A stretch of 13,307 nucleotides of DNA from Soonwooa sp023440705 (GCA_023440705.1 JAEXRP010000035.1:1-13307), one strand, 5' to 3'. Numbered from the stretch's first letter, positions 1-7,599 are shown. A program made the numbers and translations. The notes: a model not told the origin generated them from the sequence alone.

Positions 1-299
1 CAAGCAGAGAGTTAACACAAGCCGAGATCTGTCGCCAAAATCCAAAAATTATGGGTTACAAAATACAAGTGGCAGTTGTTAAAAGCAATGAAGAAGCTCG
101 AACAATTGGCGCTGATTTTAGAAAAAACTTCCCTTCTTTAAAAGTTGAAATTGATGCTTCTCTTCGTCCAAACTATAAAATATTAGCTGGGAGTTATTTT
201 AATAAACAAAGTGCATCTAGTGATTTAAAACGTGTCAAAGCTACTTACGGATCTGCAACAGCAGTCCAATACAGAATCTTCTGTGTCGAAGCAAAGTAA
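1..299 (+). CDS. SPOR-domain protein, C-terminal fragment (5' end outside window)
   Basis: The reading frame is open from base 3 to the TAA at 297-299, so the gene enters from the left edge and only about its last 98 residues are visible. The first ATG (base 51) falls just where the folded domain begins, so it is probably not the real start. The visible part begins with a short linker and continues as a SPOR-like domain: GYKIQVAVVKSNEEA gives a first beta strand and helix, and YKILAGSYFNKQSAS gives the characteristic repeated strand-helix half. SPOR domains of about 70-75 residues bind denuded septal peptidoglycan, and such proteins in Bacteroidota are usually exported or lipid-anchored; the N-terminal export signal would lie outside the window. 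The gene ends at a bidirectional terminator shared with the convergent gene to its right. The SPOR call is good; the specific role is unknown. Confidence 0.75.
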   Translation, partial: SRELTQAEICRQNPKIMGYKIQVAVVKSNEEARTIGADFRKNFPSLKVEIDASLRPNYKILAGSYFNKQSASSDLKRVKATYGSATAVQYRIFCVEAK

Positions 300-320
300 A
301 AATTAACTTAATATAAAATA

Positions 321-350
321 AAAGTCCGAAGCAAAAACTTCGGACTTTTT
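321..350. terminator. Bidirectional intrinsic terminator between convergent genes
   Basis: An 11-bp perfect stem (321-331 pairing with 338-348, core AAGTCCGAAG/CTTCGGACTT) closes a 6-nt A-rich loop. It is followed by a T-run on the + strand and by TATTTTAT on the - strand. It lies between the SPOR gene stop (299) and the stop codon of the leftward membrane-protein gene (350-352), so it can serve both. The right edge touches that gene's stop codon. Confidence 0.85.
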
Positions 351-1624
351 TATTTGTAATAAACATTTAAAAAATCAACAAATTCATCGAGTCTAACGAA
401 GTTATTAATGCCTAGATAAACCGTTATCAAAACTAAACTAGTTGTTAAACTACTTATTAAAACAGTATTTTTTCGGTATGCAAAAAATAACCATCCGATA
501 AGTAATGGAAACACGAATACAAAATGTCCACCGTAGATGTAAGATGTATGTAGTCCAAATTTCAGAACACAATGGATAACAACATCAATCATTAATGACC
601 AAAATAAAATCTGTACCAATCGATTTTTAAAATTTTTAACAAAACTCCAAATCACAAACGTCACGATCAAACCAACAATCAGATAAGACCAAAAACTGGA
701 ATAAACATCCATAAAAATGGCTTTATATTCGAAGCCTTTTTTGTTGTGATAATCGCGCAAAACGAAAGACGGAAACAACATATTACCACCAAAAAACCAA
801 GAATAAATCATGTCCCAAAGCGGCGTCACCTTCGGATTTGAAAATTTATCATACTGTTCTTCAGTTTTACTAAAGAAATTCTGAATGTTAAAATTAATTC
901 TGTTTAAAAATAAAAGCACAAAAACCGCTACAGAAACTAACACTTTGGAAATTTCGAGACCGATTTTTTTCCAGTTCCAATACAATTTTGGTTGAAAAAG
1001 TAATGGCAAATAGACTTTAACAATATTTGTAATAGTTAAACCGCCAATTGTAACTCCGAAAAACGTTATTGCACCAAAAGATAAAGTTTTATCCGCTTGA
1101 TATTGTTTGGCTACATAATAATTAAACAAACAAAGCAAAAACAAGGTATAAGTATAATTCTCAGGTGTAAAAGACAATAAAATATTAGTTGTAAACAATC
1201 CGAAAAAAGTAATAACTAAAAGACTTAGCCAAAGCGGAAGTTTAATAATATTTTGTAAATACTTGAAAACCTGAACGATTGACAAACTTACTATAAAACT
1301 AGAGCAAAGCGCCAAGACAATTCTAAAGTCAGCATTCATTTTTCCATTAGAAATCCAAAGCGCAAATTCACGAATCCAATCAAAAAAATAGTTGGAAAGC
1401 GGATGTCTCTCAAAACCGCCACCAGTCATGACAATGGCGCGATTGTCAAAACTAAAATAAGCATCCCACGGAATGCGGTCATCAAATATAATCCTGAAAT
1501 TCTTAGCAATAAAATATGCAAAACTCGAATAACATGTTAACGCAGCAGCGAAAACAATCCACTCCCACTTTTTGGATGGAAAAACAAGTTTCAGAATATT
1601 AATAAAATAAGTCTTAATCTTCAA
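350..1624 (-). CDS. Polytopic inner-membrane protein, GT-C-like (possibly DUF6080 family)
   Basis: A 424-residue protein with about ten hydrophobic segments (roughly residues 22-40, 100-120, 130-150, 157-172, 181-200, 227-241, 311-329, 337-355, 366-383 and 387-406). The layout resembles GT-C glycosyltransferases or their relatives: a long first extracytoplasmic loop after the first membrane segment carries acidic residues (D48, D49, D54) and an R-H-P motif (73-75), and a TPENYTY stretch (153-159) precedes another membrane segment. GT-C enzymes transfer sugars from polyprenyl-phosphate donors on the outer face of the membrane, but no catalytic assignment is possible here. I associate this layout with DUF6080 proteins of Chryseobacterium from memory. 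The start codon is TTG (1622-1624); no ATG lies between it and the in-frame stop upstream. A -7 promoter match lies 14 bp upstream. The gene appears monocistronic, with terminators on both sides. Confidence 0.6.
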   Translation of the reverse strand: MKIKTYFINILKLVFPSKKWEWIVFAAALTCYSSFAYFIAKNFRIIFDDRIPWDAYFSFDNRAIVMTGGGFERHPLSNYFFDWIREFALWISNGKMNADFRIVLALCSSFIVSLSIVQVFKYLQNIIKLPLWLSLLVITFFGLFTTNILLSFTPENYTYTLFLLCLFNYYVAKQYQADKTLSFGAITFFGVTIGGLTITNIVKVYLPLLFQPKLYWNWKKIGLEISKVLVSVAVFVLLFLNRINFNIQNFFSKTEEQYDKFSNPKVTPLWDMIYSWFFGGNMLFPSFVLRDYHNKKGFEYKAIFMDVYSSFWSYLIVGLIVTFVIWSFVKNFKNRLVQILFWSLMIDVVIHCVLKFGLHTSYIYGGHFVFVFPLLIGWLFFAYRKNTVLISSLTTSLVLITVYLGINNFVRLDEFVDFLNVYYK

Positions 1625-1638
1625 TTGAGAAATTTTTG

Positions 1639-1646
1639 CAAAAATA
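1639..1646 (-). promoter_or_regulatory. Flavobacterial -7 promoter element of the membrane-protein gene
   Basis: On the minus strand the bases read TATTTTTG, an exact match to the TAnnTTTG consensus of Bacteroidota sigma factor. It lies 14 bp upstream of the TTG start codon, giving a predicted leader of only about ten bases. A TTG trinucleotide lies about 15 bp further upstream, slightly closer than the usual -33 spacing. Confidence 0.5.
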
Positions 1647-1678
1647 AGAATTGTAGCAAAACAAAGCGATTAAAAAGC

Positions 1679-1713
1679 AAAAGCCTTTCAGAGTTTCGAA
1701 CTTTGAAAGGCTT
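1679..1713 (-). terminator. Intrinsic terminator downstream of selO
   Basis: A long hairpin with outer arms AAGCCTTTCA/TGAAAGGCTT, extended inward by GAGTT/AACTT pairing. On the minus strand it is followed by TTTTGCTTTTT. It lies just past the selO stop codon (1729-1731) and before the next leftward gene. The + strand side is also T-rich. Confidence 0.8.
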
Positions 1714-1728
1714 GTTTTATTTAAAATT

Positions 1729-3270
1729 CTACGAACTACACGACAATTGGGAACAGCCGTAGATCATATTATACTTTTGAGGACGCTTTTGGTTAAGGCT
1801 TTCATCGACTTTTTGATAAGGATTTTTTAAAGCTTTTAAAAGAACATCAAATTTAGTTTGGTCACCGTTTTCCAAATCCTGAATCGCCTCGTACAACAGG
1901 TAATTTCTCAAAATAAACTGAGGGTTGTTAGCCAACATCAATTGTTGCGCTTCAACTTTTGAAATTTCATTTTGCGCTAAACGCTCCTGATAAGATTTTA
2001 AAAACAAATTAATTCTTTCTAAATCTTCATTTTTCGGAACAGAATAAAATGTCGAAATAAATTCCTCAGCATCAAGATTTTCTTCCAAAATATTATCAGC
2101 CAAAACATTAAAAAATAAAGTGTAATCCAATTTTAAATCTTGCATCATTTGTTGCCAAATAGTAAAAAATTGATCGTCATTTTTTAATAAAGCATCAAAA
2201 CCGAATTTCTTGCAAAGCATCTCGTCATGAAGTTTCAAAAAATTAGTAGCATAATCTTCCAAAATTGTTTGCAAAGCTTTCTCATCCTTAATCACGGGAA
2301 ATAAAGAATTGGCTAATTGCATAAGATTCCAATGTGCAATTTGGGCTTGTTTTCCAAAAGCGTAACGCTTTCCTGGCAAGTCAGTTGTGTTAGGTGTAAA
2401 CTCCAAATCGTATTCGTCCATCATCGAATATGGACCATAATCGATTGTTAAACCCAGAATCGACATATTATCAGTATTCATCACACCATGCACAAAACCA
2501 ACACGATACCATTCGATAATCATTTTGGCAGTACGATCGGCGATGGCTTTAAAGAAATCCAAGTTTTTTGTGTCGGAATTGATTTTAACTTCATCAAAAT
2601 AATTTTCGATTGCAAAGTCAATTAGTTTTTGTAACGTATCAAATTCTTTGCGCGCTGCCAACAATTCAAAATGCCCAAATCTTAGAAAAGATTCGGCAAC
2701 GCGAAGTACCGCAGCACCATGCTCTTGTTTGGGATGCCCATCATAGGCAATATCTCGTGTTACCAACTCGCCAGTTTTAACCAAACTTAAAGCTCTGGTT
2801 GTAGGAACTCCAAGATGAAACATCGCTTCACTCATCAAAAACTCTCGAACCGACGATCGCAAAACGGCGCGTCCATCAGCAAAACGCGAATATGGCGTTG
2901 CACCAACACCTTTCCATTGAAGTTCAAAACTTTGTTTATTTTTATTCTTGATTTCGCCAGCAAAAATTGCACGTCCATCGCCCAATTGTCCAGCCCAATT
3001 TCCGAATTGATGTCCTGCATAAGCAGTTGCATAAGTTTCGATAGTTTCGGGTAAATTTTGCGCCGCCAAAAAATCTAAATCTTGATCTAAATTGCCGAGA
3101 CCAATCTCTTGACTTAACTCTTCATTAAAAGCAATGAATTCAATTTTATTAAATTCGGCAGGAAGTACTTTTGCGAAAAGAAATCCTGGTGTTTGTCTTT
3201 GATGTAAATCTCCAGAAAAATCTCCTGGAAAAGAGTCAACAAACTTATGTGTAATATTTTTAATATTCAT
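1729..3270 (-). CDS. selO: SelO/YdiU-family protein adenylyltransferase (pseudokinase fold)
   Basis: A 513-residue protein of full family length (SelO, formerly UPF0061/YdiU). SelO proteins have a protein-kinase fold with ATP bound in flipped orientation and transfer AMP to Ser/Thr/Tyr of target proteins; in E. coli and mitochondria they act in redox homeostasis. Diagnostic stretches are visible: GHQFGNWAGQLGDGRA (86-101), QWKGVGATPYSRFADGRA (118-135) with K120, VREFL (141-145), and HGVMNTDNMS (261-270) followed by IDYGP (276-280). D267, N268 and D277 match the spacing of the catalytic and metal-binding residues of characterised SelO. The protein ends in Cys-Ser-Ser (511-513), with Cys (codon TGT) where eukaryotic SELENOO has selenocysteine; a second Cys at 506 could form a disulfide with it. 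The ATG start is supported by the family-typical FVDSFPGD at residues 10-17. A terminator hairpin lies unusually close upstream. Confidence 0.95.
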   Translation of the reverse strand: MNIKNITHKFVDSFPGDFSGDLHQRQTPGFLFAKVLPAEFNKIEFIAFNEELSQEIGLGNLDQDLDFLAAQNLPETIETYATAYAGHQFGNWAGQLGDGRAIFAGEIKNKNKQSFELQWKGVGATPYSRFADGRAVLRSSVREFLMSEAMFHLGVPTTRALSLVKTGELVTRDIAYDGHPKQEHGAAVLRVAESFLRFGHFELLAARKEFDTLQKLIDFAIENYFDEVKINSDTKNLDFFKAIADRTAKMIIEWYRVGFVHGVMNTDNMSILGLTIDYGPYSMMDEYDLEFTPNTTDLPGKRYAFGKQAQIAHWNLMQLANSLFPVIKDEKALQTILEDYATNFLKLHDEMLCKKFGFDALLKNDDQFFTIWQQMMQDLKLDYTLFFNVLADNILEENLDAEEFISTFYSVPKNEDLERINLFLKSYQERLAQNEISKVEAQQLMLANNPQFILRNYLLYEAIQDLENGDQTKFDVLLKALKNPYQKVDESLNQKRPQKYNMIYGCSQLSCSS

Positions 3271-3278
3271 TGTTAAAA

Positions 3279-3301
3279 AAAGCCCACAAATTGTGGGCTT
3301 T
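3279..3301 (-). terminator. Intrinsic terminator of the ricT-gldH-PBP1A operon, abutting the selO start
   Basis: A 9-bp perfect GC-containing stem (AAAGCCCAC/GTGGGCTTT) with a 5-nt AT loop, extendable inward by A-T pairs. On the minus strand it runs straight into a T-run. It lies 5 bp past the PBP1A stop codon. The hairpin base is only 8 nt from the selO ATG at 3268-3270, so any transcript entering selO from upstream carries this hairpin immediately before its start codon. Confidence 0.85.
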
Positions 3302-3306
3302 GGAAT

Positions 3307-5679
3307 TTATTTATTAAAATCTATATCGTCAGTCGTATTAACTTTTTCATTAATATTCTCTTCCTTTTTAGGTCCAGAATTATTATGATTAGTTGGTGGT
3401 GGCGTTGGATTTTTGATTTCATCTATTGTCCTTAATCCGCCTTCGTCACCATAACCACCACGAAGTCCACTAAGGTCAGAACAGCTTCCTGTCCAATCGC
3501 TTGGTTTTATAAATTTATCTTCTGGTGAGATATTTAATGTTTTATCTGCGTATACTTTTTTCATAAAAATTGCCCAAATCGGCAATGCCATTTTCGCACC
3601 TTGACCTTCGCCAGTACTTCTAAAGTGCGTTGCACGGTCTTCCCAGCCAACCCAAACACCAGTTGCTAATTTAGGAGCAATCCCCATAAACCAACCATCG
3701 GAGTTTTTCTGAGTTGTACCAGTTTTACCAGCAATTTCAGCAGCTTGTACACCTCGACGTTTAAGCTCACCAGAAGCCGTACCAAATTCGGTTACACCTT
3801 TCATTAGATCAATCATCGTGTACGCATACATCTCGTTCATGACTTCTTTAACGACAGGTTTTACTTCTTTAATCACACGTCCGTTGGCATCTTCAATACG
3901 CCAAATCATCTCTGGCTTGGTATAGTTACCGAAGTTTGCAAACGTACTATAAGCACCTAACATTTCATAAATTGTAATATCCGATGTACCAAGCGCCATT
4001 GGTAAACTTGTATCAATCGGGTCTGTAACCCCAAGGTCTCTAGCTGTTTGAATGACATTTTTAGTTCCAACCATTTCAGCAAGACGAATAGCCACAGGGT
4101 TTTTGGAATGCGCAATGGCGTCTTTAAGTGTTAACATCGCACCGTTACCTGGTACTGACCAATTACCTTTAGAATAAGTAGCATTCGATACTTGCGAACA
4201 AGGCGTCATCCCAAGATGCATAATCGCCGTCGCATAAACGAAAGGCTTAAAAGTTGAACCTACTTGACGTTTACCTTGTTTAACGTGATCATACTGGAAA
4301 TGCTGCCAGTTGATACCACCAACCCAAGCTTTGATATCACCCGTCTGTGGATCCATCGACATCAAACCTGCTTGTGCAATTTGCTTGTGATAACGGATAG
4401 AATCCCACGGTGACATTTCAATTTCCTCTTCACCACCCCAAGTGAAACGTGTCATTTTGGTTGGTGTTTTGAAATCCATCATAATAGAATCTTCTGGCAT
4501 GCCTTCAGCTTTCATTTGCTTATAACGACCTGTTCTTCTAACGGCAGACATCATCAATTCATCAATCTGTTTCTTACTCAAATTATAATAAGGACGATTA
4601 GAGTTGTATTTCATCTCGTTATCGAAATTTTTTTGCAGAGAAGTCAAGTGTTCTTTAATAGCTTCCTCGGCATATTTTTGCATTTTAGAATCTAGAGTAA
4701 CATAGATTTTCAATCCGTTTTTATAAAGGTTAAGTTCTTTACCAGTTTGCTTTTCGTATTCTGTAAGGTATTGTTGAATCTCTTTTCTTAAATAAAATTT
4801 ATAGTAAGCAGAGTAATCTTCTTCAACCTTTTCAACAGGAGAAAAAGTTACAGTTACTGGCTCATCAATAGCTTTATCATAAGTCTGTTGATCAAGATAA
4901 CCAGTGTCCAACATTTGCTTAAGTACAACATTACGTCTTTCTTTAGATCTTTCTGGCTTACGGTAAGGATTGTTTTTACGTGGATTTTCTAACATCGCCA
5001 CAAATGTTGCAGCTTCCGGAAGCGTTAAATCTTTAGTCGATTTATTGAAATAAACTTTAGAAGCCATTTCAACACCTTTTGCATTAAACAAAAAATCAAA
5101 TTTGTTAAAATACAAAGTGATGATTTCTTCCTTGGTATATCGTTTTTCTAAACTTACAGCAACACACCATTCTTTCAACTTTTGAAACGCTCGTTGAAAC
5201 TTATTTTGAGAAGCTTGTCCAGTAAATAACAACTTCGCTAACTGCTGAGAAATCGTGGAACCTCCACCTCTATCGCCCCCAAAATAAACGGCTCTAGCAA
5301 TCGACTTTAAGTCAATACCAGAGTGCTCCTTAAAACGTTCGTCCTCTTTTGCTTGTAACGCGTACACCAAATAAGGTGGCAACTGCTTGTAAGTAACAGG
5401 AATAGTTTTTTCTTTTTCAAACTTACCAAGAAGCTGATTGTCAGAAGAATAAATCTCCGATGCGACATAGATATCTGGATTATCCAAATCCTTCACATCT
5501 GGCATATCGCCGACAAATCCTTGTGAAACAGCAAAAAACAATCCCGAAATCCCAAGAATTACTGCTATTAATCCTAACCAAATAAATTTAATCCATCTTT
5601 TAGTACCAGAAGATGTTTTTTTCTTCTTTGGTGGTAATGGAAATCCACTTGCAGGTTTTGATTTTTTATTGTCTTCCAT
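3307..5679 (-). CDS. Class A penicillin-binding protein (PBP1A-type): glycosyltransferase/transpeptidase
   Basis: A 790-residue bifunctional peptidoglycan synthase that polymerises lipid II glycan strands and cross-links stem peptides on the outer face of the inner membrane. A Lys/Pro-rich cytoplasmic N-terminus precedes one membrane anchor (about 31-52). The GT51 domain shows EDERFKEHSG (112-121, E112 the expected catalytic Glu), GGGSTISQQLAKLL (138-151) and LEKRYTKEEI (177-186). The transpeptidase domain has the three standard motifs: STFK (S475 nucleophile, K478), SKN (525-527) and KTG (652-654). About 100 residues (roughly 340-435) rich in Lys, Met and Glu separate the two domains. The C-terminal tail is Pro/Asn-rich and probably disordered. 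It is last in the operon: its ATG is 7 bp after the gldH stop, and a terminator follows. All catalytic motifs are intact. It is often named mrcA or ponA in annotations; the symbol is left blank because orthology within PBP1 subtypes was not tested. Confidence 0.95.
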   Translation of the reverse strand: MEDNKKSKPASGFPLPPKKKKTSSGTKRWIKFIWLGLIAVILGISGLFFAVSQGFVGDMPDVKDLDNPDIYVASEIYSSDNQLLGKFEKEKTIPVTYKQLPPYLVYALQAKEDERFKEHSGIDLKSIARAVYFGGDRGGGSTISQQLAKLLFTGQASQNKFQRAFQKLKEWCVAVSLEKRYTKEEIITLYFNKFDFLFNAKGVEMASKVYFNKSTKDLTLPEAATFVAMLENPRKNNPYRKPERSKERRNVVLKQMLDTGYLDQQTYDKAIDEPVTVTFSPVEKVEEDYSAYYKFYLRKEIQQYLTEYEKQTGKELNLYKNGLKIYVTLDSKMQKYAEEAIKEHLTSLQKNFDNEMKYNSNRPYYNLSKKQIDELMMSAVRRTGRYKQMKAEGMPEDSIMMDFKTPTKMTRFTWGGEEEIEMSPWDSIRYHKQIAQAGLMSMDPQTGDIKAWVGGINWQHFQYDHVKQGKRQVGSTFKPFVYATAIMHLGMTPCSQVSNATYSKGNWSVPGNGAMLTLKDAIAHSKNPVAIRLAEMVGTKNVIQTARDLGVTDPIDTSLPMALGTSDITIYEMLGAYSTFANFGNYTKPEMIWRIEDANGRVIKEVKPVVKEVMNEMYAYTMIDLMKGVTEFGTASGELKRRGVQAAEIAGKTGTTQKNSDGWFMGIAPKLATGVWVGWEDRATHFRSTGEGQGAKMALPIWAIFMKKVYADKTLNISPEDKFIKPSDWTGSCSDLSGLRGGYGDEGGLRTIDEIKNPTPPPTNHNNSGPKKEENINEKVNTTDDIDFNK

Positions 5680-5686
5680 ATATTAT

Positions 5687-6151
5687 TTATGGCTTTACAT
5701 TTACAATTTTAACGCCCAAATCTTCAATCCCTGGCAGATTATCTTTTCGCATCGCTTGTATAACGCCAATGCTAAATTGACCATCTTTCGGGAATTTGAA
5801 ATCTGATTTGTACTGAAACAATATCTCTTTAGTATCTCCAAATCCGCTTCCAAGCCATTGACCATTAGGTTTTGCAAGGACATAATTGAGCGTATCTTTC
5901 GACAAAACTTTTTTCTTGTCATCTAGAATTGTACCAATTAATCGCAGATTACTATAAGGATAGTTGTCATTGTTTCTAACAACAAATATAATATTTTTCG
6001 GATTTTGATGATCTTTCACCTCAAAAGTTAATTCTTGGATTTTATTTTTATTCCAAGAACCAGCCAAAGATTGCATACTAACAACCTCATTGGCATCATT
6101 ACAACTAATACAAAATAGTCCCAAAACAAAGACTCCTAAAAACTTACGCAT
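5687..6151 (-). CDS. gldH: Gliding motility lipoprotein GldH
   Basis: A 154-residue protein from the ATG at 6149-6151. This start is preferred over an upstream in-frame ATG at 6268 because it places a proper lipoprotein signal at the N-terminus: MRKFLGVFVLGLFCISC, with the lipidated Cys probably C17 (Cys14 is an alternative). The mature part is predicted to be mainly beta and contains features familiar in GldH, such as LTFEVKDHQNPKNIIFVVRN and YPYSNLRL. GldH is a lipoprotein required for gliding motility in Flavobacterium johnsoniae, where gliding is tied to the type IX secretion machinery; its exact mechanism is not established. The start codon overlaps the end of ricT by 8 bases (ATGCGTAA), suggesting translational coupling, and PBP1A follows after 7 bp. 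The ricT-gldH-PBP1A order is one I recognise from other flavobacteria. Presence of gldH does not prove that this strain glides. Confidence 0.9.
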   Translation of the reverse strand: MRKFLGVFVLGLFCISCNDANEVVSMQSLAGSWNKNKIQELTFEVKDHQNPKNIIFVVRNNDNYPYSNLRLIGTILDDKKKVLSKDTLNYVLAKPNGQWLGSGFGDTKEILFQYKSDFKFPKDGQFSIGVIQAMRKDNLPGIEDLGVKIVNVKP

Positions 6152-7571
6152 TGTTCCCATTATTGGACTTAGGATTAGAATTTGGTTTTTTATGAAACTT
6201 CTTTTTATTGTTAAAAGGTTTTTTAGCCTTTGGCGCTTCTCCATTGTTAGCTTCCGCAGAAACTTCAACTTTCTTCACCTCTTTTGTTACTTCTTTTTGA
6301 GCATTTCCATTTTGGTTATTTTGACCATTTTGGTTAGGCTTAGAAGCGTTTCGGTTTTGGTTTTGTCCAGAATTGCTACGCTCTCTTCTTTCGCGATTAT
6401 TGTTCGGTCGATCATTGTTATTTTGATCATTAGAACTACGGTCGTTATTGCGATTTCGAGGATTCTTTTTATTATTCGGACGCGATTTCTTTTCAAAACG
6501 ATCTAGGCTACTTTCTTGGATTAAATCCACATTAGCAACTGGCGCACTTTGAGCCTTGAAATCTTCCAAAGCTGGCGATGGTTTTCCTTCCTGATTAACA
6601 GAAATCATCATCTTGACATCCGTAATATCAATATCATACCAAGCCATAGAATTTTCTACGTAAGCAAACCACATTTTTCTTTTGAAAACGTCGATTTTAA
6701 TACAAAAAGCTTTTCCTTTTTCGGTATTTAAAACAGTATTGGTCGCAGGAAAATCGCGCAATGTGTCCATATAACTATCCAATTCGTAGTTAAGACAACA
6801 TTTAAGCTTTCCACATTGACCAGCCAATTTTTGAGGATTGATACTCAGTTGCTGATAACGCGCTGCATTGGTATTAACAGATCTAAAATCTGTCAGCCAT
6901 GTCGAACAACAAAGCTCTCTACCACATGATCCAATACCACCAACTTTCGCTGACTCTTGACGGAAGCCAATCTGCTTCATGTCAATTTTTGTACGGAAAG
7001 CGCCCGCATATTCTTTAATCAACTGACGAAAATCGACGCGAGAATCGGCTGTGTAATAAAAAGTGATTTTGGAACCATCACCTTGGTATTCTACATCGGT
7101 AATCTTCATCGCTAGACCAATTGAATATGCAATTTTTCTAGCCTGAATTTTCACATCGTTTTCTTTTTTACGAAGTTCTTGCCAAACTTCGATGTCCTTT
7201 TGTGTAGCGTGTCGATAAACTTTAAGAAGTCCTTCTGTAGAGGTTTTCTTCTTTTTCATCTGGATTTTTACTAATTCTCCAGTTAAACTAACTACGCCAA
7301 TATCGTGACCGGGATTCGCTTCTAACGTAACGGTGTTACCTGCCGCAAGAGGCAAGTTATTTGTGTTTTTGAAAAAACTTTTTCGATCATTTTTAAATCT
7401 TACTTCTACATATTCGTTAGAAGAAGTGCCTGGGTTTTTGACATCAGACAACCAATCGAAAACATTTAATTTATAGCTATTTCCACAAGTATCTACACTG
7501 CTACATCCATTCGAGGATTTTGTTCCACATGAATGTCCTGAATCGCCGGATGTCTTACATCCACAACTCAT
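6144..7571 (-). CDS. ricT: PSP1-domain regulator RicT (YaaT-like), with Cys-rich N-terminus and disordered tail
   Basis: A 475-residue protein. The conserved core (about 95-290) is the PSP1/RicT fold, including KIQARKIAYSIGLAMKITD (141-159), RVDFRQLIKEYAGAFRTKI (178-196) and the two signature motifs GGIGSCGRELCC (211-222) and GQCGKLKCC (251-259). The six cysteines C216, C221, C222, C253, C258 and C259 match those that ligate iron-sulfur clusters in Bacillus subtilis RicT, where the RicA-RicF-RicT complex affects RNase Y-dependent mRNA maturation and developmental decisions. No ricA or ricF is visible here, so the target in this organism is unknown. Two additions stand out. An N-terminal 30-residue segment holds five extra cysteines (3, 5, 15, 23, 29). 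A tail from about 360 is rich in Asn, Arg, Gln and Lys, looks disordered, and could bind RNA (inference). It is the first gene of the ricT-gldH-PBP1A operon, with a -7 promoter match 21 bp upstream. Confidence 0.9.
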   Translation of the reverse strand: MSCGCKTSGDSGHSCGTKSSNGCSSVDTCGNSYKLNVFDWLSDVKNPGTSSNEYVEVRFKNDRKSFFKNTNNLPLAAGNTVTLEANPGHDIGVVSLTGELVKIQMKKKKTSTEGLLKVYRHATQKDIEVWQELRKKENDVKIQARKIAYSIGLAMKITDVEYQGDGSKITFYYTADSRVDFRQLIKEYAGAFRTKIDMKQIGFRQESAKVGGIGSCGRELCCSTWLTDFRSVNTNAARYQQLSINPQKLAGQCGKLKCCLNYELDSYMDTLRDFPATNTVLNTEKGKAFCIKIDVFKRKMWFAYVENSMAWYDIDITDVKMMISVNQEGKPSPALEDFKAQSAPVANVDLIQESSLDRFEKKSRPNNKKNPRNRNNDRSSNDQNNNDRPNNNRERRERSNSGQNQNRNASKPNQNGQNNQNGNAQKEVTKEVKKVEVSAEANNGEAPKAKKPFNNKKKFHKKPNSNPKSNNGNNA

Positions 7572-7591
7572 ATTAAAATATATTATTCTCG

Positions 7592-7599
7592 CAAAGTTA
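7592..7599 (-). promoter_or_regulatory. -7 promoter element of the ricT-gldH-PBP1A operon
   Basis: The minus strand reads TAACTTTG, an exact TAnnTTTG match, 20 bp upstream of the ricT ATG (7569-7571). No clear TTG -33 box is seen at the expected distance. The leader after it (GCGAGAATAATATATTTTA) is AT-rich, as is usual for Bacteroidota translation starts. No comparable element lies in the short gldH and PBP1A junctions, consistent with a single operon. Confidence 0.5.

Noticed and set aside
51..299. A complete 82-residue small SPOR protein starting at base 51
   Set aside because: The frame is open upstream to the window edge, and an isolated SPOR domain without an export signal would not reach peptidoglycan; a truncated larger gene is more likely.
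2815..3054. Small open frames on both strands inside selO (2815-3054 and 2835-3032)
   Set aside because: They overlap the highly conserved SelO catalytic region in other frames and show no independent features.
5701..5922. A 73-residue frame inside gldH
   Set aside because: Alternative-frame shadow of gldH with no start signal.
5687..6268. A longer 193-residue gldH using an upstream ATG
   Set aside because: The extra 39 residues run through the ricT tail in another frame and would bury the lipoprotein signal peptide, which needs to be N-terminal.
6301..6365. Short near-repeats such as ATTTTGGTT and ATTTTGACC resembling a tandem array
   Set aside because: They encode the Asn/Gln-Gly-Asn repeats of the ricT tail and have no regular spacer structure; not CRISPR or a mobile-element end.
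6090..6506. A 138-residue rightward open frame antisense to the end of ricT and the start of gldH
   Set aside because: It lies opposite the Asn/Lys/Arg-rich ricT tail, whose AT-rich codons give an artificial Ile/Val/Arg-rich hydrophobic translation. No promoter or family resemblance.
6287..6731. Small open frames overlapping ricT (6287-6496 minus, 6549-6731 plus)
   Set aside because: Low-complexity or antisense shadows of the ricT reading frame.
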